Shown here piece by piece: positions 50,886 to 61,138 of a DNA stretch of 64,000 bases (within the stretch, counting starts at the first letter, position 1; the number at the start of each line of letters is the position of its first letter). The stretch covers positions 36,046,741 to 36,110,740 of the forward strand of contig OZ024857.1 in NCBI GenBank assembly GCA_964017155.1. The letters are read 5' to 3'. A program made the translations under genes and the position numbers. The notes under the pieces are model-generated. The model ran no database searches and was not told where the DNA came from. It saw only the letters and a program-made list of their open reading frames with translations. Source of the stretch: Oasisia sp. SBJ-2009. Lineage: Eukaryota; Annelida; Polychaeta; Sabellida; Siboglinidae.

Positions 50886-50956
50886 ATTTAAATGCAGGCC
50901 AATGATCATATATATAGTTTGAAACTATATATATGAACATTGGCCTGCATTTAAAT
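50886..50956. repeat. Near-perfect 71-bp palindrome
   Basis: Arms of 35 bp (50886-50920, 50922-50956) match at 34 positions around a single central base. Arms carry ATTTAAATGCAGGCCAATG and an ATATATAGTTT centre. Confidence 0.95.
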
Positions 50957-52400
50957 ATTGATGTCACATTTGTAGAGATGTAAGGAATTTGATAAGATAG
51001 ACAAACTGGTGTTGTAAACAGGTAATATTCCCATAGATAGATAACATTTTAACGACTACAAAAGAGTAGAGCTGCCAATTTTGACTTTGAAAACAAAGCA
51101 CAAGGGTTCATTCGTGCGTAGTCCTGCGTTCCTCACCCAGAAAACTCACACAAGTGTTCAATACACAACCAGCTTATTAAAAGACAAACATAATAGTGAT
51201 GTCTATTCCTAGCCTAGGACACTCACGGGGTAAACAGATCAAGGGGTAGTAATAAAAAACAGAGACTAGAGTAATAAAAGAAATTGCATGGTGCCCCTAC
51301 CCTACCCTCCTGACCTACGTGGCAGACTCATTCTGAAACCAGCAGCCAGATGGGAAACAAATCAGTGCAGTTTAAGAAAAAAATTGACATGCCACTCCTC
51401 ACCCACTGAAACTGGAAGCTGAGTTATTTGAAGGTAAACATCATAGTGATCTCTATCTGAACCCTGGCACATGACTGTAACAGAAATGATGGTGGGAATA
51501 CAATAAAACATGTCCAGTTCAATTTCAAATAAATCACTGAAATACGTTGTACTCTGGTCCGAATACAAACCTAACATGGTCTGTCAAGACCCTTGTCTAA
51601 GAGGTAGGACACAATGGAGAGTAATAAAAACCAAAAATAAAATATAGTCTGGCAGAAAACAAAAATGCGTTCATCCCCGTCTCTCCCCCGCCGAGTCCTT
51701 TGAGTTATGGCCCAGTTTACCACCATGTTTTTGTTGGCACTCGTAAAGAACAGACAGCTGCCTTGTAAACATCTCCATAAAGAATGAGTATATCACAATA
51801 TCAACCACAGGAAGGTGTATAACTTACATTTATGACATCAGCCCACCTAGTTTAATCTTCTGTCAAGATGGGCAATATTGAGTAAAATATGGGCACTTAA
51901 ATGTGCGTCTACTTAAAAATCTGTGCAATTAACTTGTTAAATGTTGTACTCTGGGGAATCAAGGCTGTTCACAGGCCCAGCCTACTCCCTTTGAGTTGCC
52001 ACGAATTGCAAGTTATCTGATACGAGGGGAGTTGTTTTGTTGTAAAACAATCTGCCTTCACCAGACATGCAAAGAATAACACGTGTAAACAAAGAATCTG
52101 CATGATTCCTAGAATCTCTTAGTGGAATTGATCTAACAAGGGGAAATGAGACAAAAGTAGAGGTCAAAAGGGATGAGGAATCTACACATTACCACACTTT
52201 GTTACAGCTAAATTTCATATACGACTGTTTTCTTTGGTGGGCATTCCTGTTAGAATTATGCCAAATGTCTAAGTATGAATGTATTCCATCATTGTTTATT
52301 ATTAACTGTGATGACCCTAGCAAGAGAACATAAAAATGCATACTACTATGTGCATGCATCTGTGCTATGCATGCATGTATATGTGGATGCATAAACACAA
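50957..52400. other. Stretch without a recognised gene
   Basis: No gene supported. Two weakly similar blocks (about 51190-51250 and 51430-51490, sharing AAACAT-ATAGTGAT-TCTAT) hint at an old duplication. Confidence 0.45.
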
Positions 52401-52412
52401 GCATATGCATAC

Positions 52413-52427
52413 ATACGCACGTACGTA

Positions 52428-52479
<52 letters not shown>

Positions 52480-52491
52480 CACACACACACA
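52413..52491. repeat. (ACGC)n followed by (AC)n
   Basis: Twelve or more ACGC/ACGT tetramers pass directly into (AC)n. Confidence 0.95.
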
Positions 52492-52499
52492 ACATCCAA

Positions 52500-53880
52500 T
52501 AACTATACCTGAGGTCACGCAGGTCAAGCCAACAGTGTTCTAGGATCCCCGCTCTCTACGTCAATCAGCAGCAGTAAGAGCGTGGATCACATTATCCTCA
52601 CCACCACTGCCCTTAGCAGGTTACGGTGGATCATTTATCACTGCCTGACTTTCTAATAACACAGTCCCAGACATAATCTATCCCTGCTCCCAAGGTGTAC
52701 TGGCTAACATGTCAATCAGCACTGCACCTGCACAACAAATGCGTTTACGGCAAGCTCTATTGCGCCCTAAGGACACACATACATACGTGACATTCAAAAT
52801 ATGTCAAAAAACATATCCGCTGTCTCGGCTCATGTTCAGCCGCAGCCTGTTGTGGCAGAACATAGCAGTATATTCCTGACCTCGCGGCCCCTGGATCATG
52901 TAGGATTCCACCAATATCTGCCTCGAGTACGTGGGAGACTGACTTCTGGGAATCAAAGCCCACTCCACAGGGGCCGGTGCTCGGGGAAATGGACACAGGA
53001 CGAGTGCAGGGTCAGATGATTCAATCTAGCAGGAGGATGACCTACATGTCCAACTCACAACCTGGTCAACAAATGATGACTAACACAATTACATTTATAC
53101 TGCAAATCTCAGATATGCCAAAAGAAGAAAAAAAAGATAGTTACTCATTACAACATTGCCTGTAGGTTTATATATACAGACATATATACGTATATATTTA
53201 ATATTATTACTTTTTAATTATTAATTTTTATTAATTAAACGATATATATATATATTTATTTAGCTAATTTATTTCACTATTTTATATTATATCAATATAC
53301 GTGCATTATATTGAATGTTTATATTGACTATATTATGCAGCACCATAGAATATTACTGTATAAATATGGTTCTATAGAAATTAATAAACATTTACATACA
53401 CTGTAATTGTTTCTATAAAAAAAATATTTGGATTAAAAAATAGCTTAACATTGAAATGGTCCCTGTACCAGGAGCCACGGTTTCCAAGTTCCATGGAAGA
53501 GGTCTTAATTTTCAGCTGTTTTTATTTCCCAGAATTCAAATCCGACAGCCCTCATGAGATGACAAGCTCTTAAAGGTGACGCTAAAAATAAATGTCTCCG
53601 CATTTTTTTCCCATTGGCGACCACGTGTTTCCGAGAAGAATGTCTTCTCCCAGCGCCACCGAGCCTTACTAACCACATTGGCGACAACGTCATAGTGTGT
53701 AGATATGTTTTGTAGCAGTGTCTCGCGTAATGATGTCCCTTATTAAAGATGGCCGCCTGATGACCACTAGGTGTGTCCCAGGCACCAGCACCAGGCGTCT
53801 GTACTGTACTGTAGGTACACCCGATGACGACATGCCTCGCCAATGAATACGAACCGGGCTCACAGAGCAGCCAACTCCGG
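52500..53880. other. Stretch without a recognised gene
   Basis: AT-rich core at 53170-53450. From 53560 the DNA is more GC-balanced, with AAGATGGCCGCC (53747), a YY1-like box. This suggests promoter-type sequence leading into the X-box at 53883. Confidence 0.4.
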
Positions 53881-53882
53881 GC

Positions 53883-53906
53883 GTTACCATGGCAACACTG
53901 ACGTCA
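53883..53906. promoter_or_regulatory. RFX X-box plus adjacent CRE
   Basis: GTTACCATGGCAAC (53883-53896) fits the RFX consensus GTTRCCATGGYAAC-type palindrome at every fixed position. TGACGTCA (53899-53906), a full cAMP-response element, follows after 2 bp. X-boxes drive ciliary genes, and the X/X2 pairing occurs in MHC class II promoters. No gene next to it is recognised. Confidence 0.6.
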
Positions 53907-55570
53907 AACGCACACTTCCTGGAAACGCACCCACAGGTAGCGGAGCACTTGCATCAACGACAGCTAACTAGCATTGACGCCGGCCGCCCGGCCGACCTTC
54001 AAATGTCTCACGCGAGACGGACGCACATCAAACAATGCGACCGCGAGTGTCTGCGCTCGCGTGTAGTCGCGCGCATTTTGCGTGAAAATTATTTTACGAG
54101 ACATGTACGCGGGCTGTGACGAACCAATAAAGGTCATGGTGATGCTTGCAAAAACGTTTCTGAGTGCGTATCTAAGTCGCTTGCGCTCCGCAATCCAGAA
54201 CTAATCGATCAAATGTTGACCAGATTTAATTCGCAGATTTCAGCAATCCTCTCGTCAGATTTCTTTGACCCAAAATGACTTCACATGTCACCGATATATA
54301 ATTGTGGCAGCATCGAGAACATAAATTTCTGCCTAGACAAAGTGACAGACGTTGGGAAAATATGCAATATATTCAGTTTTTGTTCATGACAAAATCTTAC
54401 TTCTCCACTTCATACTTAGTGCATGAATCTAAAATATATAGGATATTGAATATCTGAAGAATACACCATCATAGTAAAGGTCATGATTTCTTTTGTTTTG
54501 TTTCTAATGTCAAAATTTGCAACCTATCGTCTATGTTTATCGAACCCAGTTAGGTCTTTTTATCAAGTATTTTTTCTAAGAAATAGTCCTTAATAAATAC
54601 TTCCACTATAATTCACAACTCATTAATTAAAAAAACCTAGTCATAAGCCGGTGAATATTTCCAAATTGCAGATATGCCATTTATAATTTGGGCGTATTTG
54701 ATTCGTGTAATGCATTGCTCTATTTTAAGACCAAGTGTGTCATGGTACGATTGAGTGATTCATTCACGGAGTGGTGATTTCACACACTGCTGGACGCAAA
54801 GTTGCACAGTCAGCTGTTAACATGTCAAGCCACCCCCCTCCACCCCCTCAGATGTCTGGGGCGGGGGTGGACTCCCACACGGCCAGCCATGTGTGACAGG
54901 ATCATACGCGTGAATTCATGTCTCGACATACGTGTGTACACGTGCGTGTGTGCATGTACATGCGTTGGAGGGCGTGTGTATGTGTCTGTTTATAGATGCG
55001 TGTGCATGTATACATGCAATCCTACGTATGCATGAGATGTTATATACAAATAAGTATACACAAGTAATCCATTATTTTTCGGCTAATACATTGTATTACA
55101 AAATGCTAAGCCAGCACAAAGATTGATGTGGGTTACTCAAGTGCTGTAAACACACAGTCATCCATAACAGCAACTAACCAGGCCTGCAGTGTTTGTACAC
55201 ATAACAACTTTTGGACCCTGAATGTTATGGTGAACAAGAGGCTCTCTATCTAAACAACTCTCATCACATGTAAAGTGCTTGAGAAGTCTTGAGGATGGGT
55301 GACACCTCTACGTAAGACCCTACCTTTACAACAATGACCCCGACTTATGGAGTCTCACAATGGCACCATCTAAGTGTAGACAGTCTGTTGCACATATTTG
55401 TCTATACTTATGTGTATAAATTGGTTGTATTATAACTTGTATTGTTCCTGATTATCCTCTGGGAGAATGAGTAGTTTCTCAACAATGCTTTATTGCTAAT
55501 GATACTTCAGACTTACATTGCGTTGTTCAGAATACCAGATTAATGTAGAATGTCATATCAACATGCCACC
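53907..55570. other. Stretch without a recognised gene
   Basis: GC-balanced to about 54130 (CCAAT at 54124), then AT-rich. GT-rich microsatellite-like DNA at about 54930-55020. No supported gene. Confidence 0.45.
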
Positions 55571-55572
55571 AC

Positions 55573-56052
55573 AAGGGTGGTGGGAAAGATAGGTAGAAGG
55601 GAATGGAGGGAAGGAGGGTATGGGGGGAAGGAGGGAAGGAAGCAGACAGTCAGAGATGGGCAGAGAGCAAGGGAGGAGATAGATAGGAAAGGATCTAGGA
55701 AGGGAGAGTGAGAGGGGAAAAGAATACAGAGAGGTGGGAAGGACTAGCGAGAGGGGGGAGAGAGAGAGACAGATGGAGTGAGAGAGAGGGAGAGAGTGGG
55801 AGAGAGAGTGGGAGAGATGGAGAGAGAGAGAGAGAGGGAGAGTGGGAGAGATGGAGAGAGAGAGAGAGAGAGAGGGAGAGAGTGGGAGAGATATGGAGAG
55901 AGAGTGGGAGAGAGAGGGGGAGATATGGAGAGAGAGAGAGGGGGGGGAGAGAGGGAGAGAGAGGGGGGGGGGAGAGAGAGAGGGGGGGAGAGAGAGAGAG
56001 GGGGGGGGAGAGAGAGAGAGAGAGGGGGGGGGGAGAGAGAGGAGAGAGAGGA
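55573..56052. repeat. GA-rich polypurine tract
   Basis: About 480 bp dominated by G and A on the + strand. The last 126 bases (55927-56052) contain no pyrimidine. It consists of (GA)n blocks alternating with G runs of 7-10. Confidence 0.95.
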
Positions 56053-58720
56053 CTGCCAACTTGGTATATCCTAACTACCACGAAAATGCTACATTCTTAG
56101 CATTTTTATTAAATGATACTCCTAGCAACAAGCAGTTCAGTGAATTCTATTAGTATACAACAACAATTAAGAATGGTGTGAAAACTACTTAGAAATTGCA
56201 AGAATACTAAGAACCCTGGAAATAAATAATTTCAGACAAAATGTCAAGAAAACTGTGAATATGAACACATTTTAGTGTAATTTCTTTTTTCTAAGAAGCA
56301 GTTTCTCACAAATGTAAAAATACTGCAATAAATTCAAAATGTTAATGTTGTTTTTCCAAGATATTTAAATTTACCGGTAGTAAGTTGTGTCTAACATGGA
56401 GTTGAATGTACTGTCATCATAATGAAAACGGGGCATTTGGTCACTACTAAAAATACCTTAGAAACAGGTGACATTTATAACACATTATGTGTAGTTATGA
56501 TGAAACAGCTCAAAGGTGTGAAATACATGTGACCAGGTGATTCCTTCACAACCATGGGCAACGTTAACTGGTGGCAACTGGAATGCACCTTGATTTATTC
56601 TAGAATAAATGCTTCAAATTTGAGAAAACCATTAGTAAGCATAATAGTCCTATACCATTCATCACACGTTGGTAAACATTTACTGCAATTAAATGCTTGT
56701 AATTTTTGTCACTAGTAAATACTTTAAACCTCATTCACAAAACATTATATTTCCACGTAGACAATATTTAGTGAATAATTTGGCATCGCAACCGTATTAC
56801 AAATGGAAATAAAAGTCTTATTGATTTGCTGATCAAATGACAGACATATTTGCTAACCACTGCACACACAAAATTGTGTTGCATCATAAACCGCAGTCAT
56901 AGACAAGCATCATCTAGACACACCCTATTTGAGCCTGGAATCCCAGGCTCTGGCTGGGCTTTATTCAACATATCCCTGGAGAAGTATTAATATTTACCAC
57001 ATGTAAAACCACCATAAAATCTGCTCTGCCTGTGTAACTTCCAGTGAAGCAATGTCATAAAACTCAGCTATCACCTGAATTAAAGATACTGTGTATGTCT
57101 GCACGGAAACTGCAATATTATGTATTATTAGAAAAAGCTCAGATATAAGAGGTTTCCAGGTTTATAATAACATAACCTATGATGATATGAGCGATATAAA
57201 AAAATTATGCCTATAGCAATAGTCATTATCTCTGGCTGGAAATTGTGCCACTTCTACAGTGCTAGTAATTATCAGTCTTCTTCAGTGCTAATGATTATCA
57301 GGCACAGATTTTATTTATAATTTAGAGGGAAACCACAAAGAATTACCTTGGGTCATTAAAGAACTGTTTTACGAATAGAGCAGCATTGTTCCATTTACAA
57401 TGTAATATAATATTTATAACATCTAATTATAAAGAATATATTAATATCCAGTACATTACAGTTGGCACAAATGTCAACAATACACAATGTGTTGCTACGG
57501 TGTAATCTTTCACCAAATTATTTCAATATAAAATGTGTTGTTTTTATGAGCTTTCAAAAAATACCTACCGGTACACTAAGTAATTTATTGGTATCTACTA
57601 TGATTTTGGATTGTTATAAAATGTATTATAATTGAGATGTTTCACAACTTTCACCTTGCCACTTTACTGTATTAGATGGCTAACCCACAAATATTCACAT
57701 TTGAAGGTGAACATAATGTCTGATTTACTAGTTTGTCAAGTTCCAATTTCAAATTTTGGATTATCCATATATTAAAGCAATAACATTTAAAAGTACAACT
57801 TTATTCATTCACAAAATTAATGTGTACCTTGAGATAACGAAATGCATCATATTTTGGCATCTTATTTATACAAAACAGCCAGGTAAATAGGCAATTAAAT
57901 TATTTGTTTATTACGATGTTAAATTGTTTAAGCTGATGTTAAATTTATTTTATGCAACCTATACTAACAAACATATACATTTGGTTTGTATACTTACAAA
58001 ATATACATACTTTTCATATATTTGGCAAATATATAATGTTAGTAAATCCAGACTGCAAATGCAATTTGCATATTTGCTGCTCCCATTTATAAGATACCAA
58101 AGAGGAATATTATCAAGGAAATACAAGAATGATCACAGCAACAGAACATATACTCCACAGACCAACTCACAACAACATATAATAACCACATCTACTATCT
58201 ACTGGTTAACACAATATCAAATACACTAAAGCAACCATTTCTACAAGCCAAGTTAGCCAACTGACAACCACCAGTAACCACCTCCATCCAGCATCAAGCC
58301 AAGACAAGGATGCAGTCTGTCTCAACAGGGGAGAGATAACTGCCAGAGCATTCTTGTGGCTTTTAGGTAAATATTCGATTTACAACGACTGCCTGGCGGA
58401 GTGGCGCAGACCACAAATCAATGCTAACTGAGAGCGCAGGACAATCCACTCCCGGCCGTAATATGAAGCACACTGACCCGGGCTGGACCAACGTGGTACG
58501 TCGTATTGATCGTTACTAATGTGGCCGTGTCCCGCTAAGTTCACCTGCAGTGTTTGGCTGCGTACGACAGGCGCGAGACACAAGGGAGCAGACAAACAAC
58601 AAGGGAGGGGCGTGTTGTCAAAGAAATACTCAATCACTGCTACGTGCACTGACATCATGTGAGTGGATGTGGACAGGCAGGGTATTGCTTTGTGCAAATG
58701 AAGGTTATTAGAGATTCGTA
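56053..58720. other. Stretch without a recognised gene
   Basis: AT-rich non-coding DNA. A short duplicate CAGTGCTARTRATTATCAG occurs twice at 57256-57305. Confidence 0.5.
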
Positions 58721-58724
58721 AGAT

Positions 58725-58945
58725 AGAAGCTCACTGGACAGGAGCTAGTAGTTACCCATAGTCTCAGAGACAGAAGCTCATAGGACGGATGTTTATCTGA
58801 GATTTACTGGACGAAGCTAAGCAGATAACCTTACCTGACATAAGCTTGCCAACCAGAAGTCACCGGACATAAGCTCACCAAACATATTATGGTCACCGGA
58901 CAGAACTGCTTACCAGAGATTCACAGACAGAAGTTTACCTGCAAA
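58725..58945. repeat. Decayed minisatellite with GAAGCTCACCGGACA-like units
   Basis: Six to eight imperfect units of about 25-35 bp, e.g. AGAAGCTCACTGGACAGGAG, CAGAAGCTCATAGGACGG, AGAAGTCACCGGACATAAGC and GGTCACCGGACAGAAC. Confidence 0.6.
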
Positions 58946-60860
58946 AACTTCTCTGAAAGAATCTTCAAATTCTCTGCCCACAGTTGACCTTACAAAGCTT
59001 TCTGTACAAAACCCATTCAGACGGAAGATGATGCACAGAGTTGCTTAGTTTGATTGTAGCAGCCTACATAAGGACAGTGTGGGTAAGCCTGCACCATTCG
59101 TAGTAGAAATAGTGAATTATAAATAACTGGACCATAAAACTATCCTAATGACCAGATCAAAAATTATGACATAAGCTATTGGTCACCCAATGATATCTGC
59201 TTAATGTAGCGCACTGCAATACAGAACACAGTTGATCATTTGAGACCAGTGTTCAATGCAAAAGTAGGCCAGCTCTTTATGTGGGTTAGGTCAACCGATG
59301 AAGTCATATTACACAGTGAATTACGGCTGCGTTTATCGACTCGCCATTGATGGAATAACATTACGTGAGACAGTATCTGGTTGTTCTGTTTGAAATGTGT
59401 ATTTCTCACTTTGAATCCTGCTTAAAGCTAACAAGATAAGAAAATGTCAATGCTACAAAGACATGTAAATGTTTTGCTTTACTTTTGTTATTTGAAATTA
59501 TATATGAAATCATATAAAGCCATGTTAATTTTTTTGGATCACCATGTAGCATTCCTATTCAAATGCCATCTACACTGCTACAAACCATATATACACCAAC
59601 CTCATCAGGATGGGACAAATCTGGAATTTCACTCGAACTGAATATTACATTGAATATCTTCAAAATGTTGAATACAAATCGAATATTGAATCAAATACAA
59701 ATATTCAGTGACCTCGAATTCGATCACAATATTGAACACTGTCGAGATGTCTTGCGGGGACCAGCAGAGCGGCATCATCCCGTGGCCATGGGTACAAGTC
59801 AGGGCCGCCATTGTCGGCATTGTGGCCTTACGCATCAATCTTTTTGTTTACTTTCTTACCTAACCATGAAAACAATGTCTTACAGCCGCCAAACTTCTCA
59901 TATATCTTATGTATATATACAGTATTATACACACTTTAATACACACACTAGGTTATAAAATGAAATCATCTAAATTCATGAAAAGAATAAAACGAGTGTA
60001 GCTCTGCGTGTAGCTCGGCGATTACCGTAACATCAGTAATATACGTGACCCAAATTTATCACGGCATTGCTACATAAATGACCTTCACAAATTCTGGTTT
60101 TATCATAACCTTAAAGTAACCCAAACCCTAACTAACCCTGAAGTAACTTTACCTAATCCTAAACGCTGTCGGCGATGACATCGCTTTGCCGGCAAGTTTT
60201 GTGCGTTTGTTTTGTGAATTTTAATTGTTTTAGTAATGTTCGTGATTTTATTTTTTAACCTAGTATGTACATACGTATATAAGCTACACATGTATGAGAG
60301 GTGTAGTTTGACGGTTGTATGTTGTCATTTTCATAGTTACGTCAGAAAGTGAAAGATGGCCTGTGACCAATTTTGCAGTGGAGGATGTGAACATGAAGTA
60401 AAAGATCCGAGCGATATTTGTTTATCTAGCTGCAATTTTTTTTATTTTGAATCGAATCTAATAGCGGGAAAGGGCTTGAATATTTGAAATTTCAAAAACT
60501 AATCAAATTCCGTCGCATCGATACAACCGCAAAAACATTTTAGGTTTTCTCATTTTAACTGCATAGCATCAAAAGTATATGGTTGATTTATTTACAGTCA
60601 ATCACCAAATGTTACTGTTGCTGGAAAATGCTGACGTTTTAAACAAATCCACAAGCAGACAATTGCATTCACGCAGGTTTCTTGTCATTTATGGGTCGTC
60701 AACAAGACTTGTGATGACAGAGATGGATCATGACTGAGGTCATTGACTCCAACAATGATCCGCGGCCTGTAAACAGCTATTTGTGCTGACAGACCCCTAA
60801 TGCATCATCCACTATTCTGTCTACCTGCAGCAACTTCACTTATTAGAATTAGACAAAAAC
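58946..60860. other. Stretch without a recognised gene
   Basis: No supported gene. A short CCCTAA-like patch (about 60118-60165) is too degenerate to be telomeric. Confidence 0.5.
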
Positions 60861-60863
60861 ATT

Positions 60864-61138
60864 GTCAATTTTGTTACAAAAAATACAATCATGTTACATA
60901 AGATGCTCTATATAAATTTGGGTAAATGTGGGTTTTTAAACACAATTGTTTATATATACGAGAACTGTTTTTCTATTTAATAATATTAAATACGCCATTT
61001 GTCAATTTTGTTACAAAAAAATACAACCATGTTACATAAGATGCTACACATAAATTTGGGTAAATGTGGGTTTTTAAACACAATTTTTTAAATATACGAG
61101 AACTGTTTTTCTATTTAATAATATTAAACACGCCATTT
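60864..61138. repeat. Tandem duplication, 137-bp unit, two copies
   Basis: GTCAATTTTGTTACAAAA starts both units (60864, 61001). Both end in AATATTAAAYACGCCATTT. Few differences, so it is fairly recent. Confidence 0.95.

Noticed and set aside
53889..54119. 76-codon frame starting in the X-box
   Set aside because: No recognisable domain; the ATG is part of the RFX palindrome.
55553..56153. Arg/Glu/Gly-rich and Ser/Leu/Pro-rich frames
   Set aside because: Low-complexity reading of the polypurine tract.
60115..60165. CCCTAA-like patch resembling telomere repeats
   Set aside because: Only a few irregular units in AT-rich single-copy DNA.
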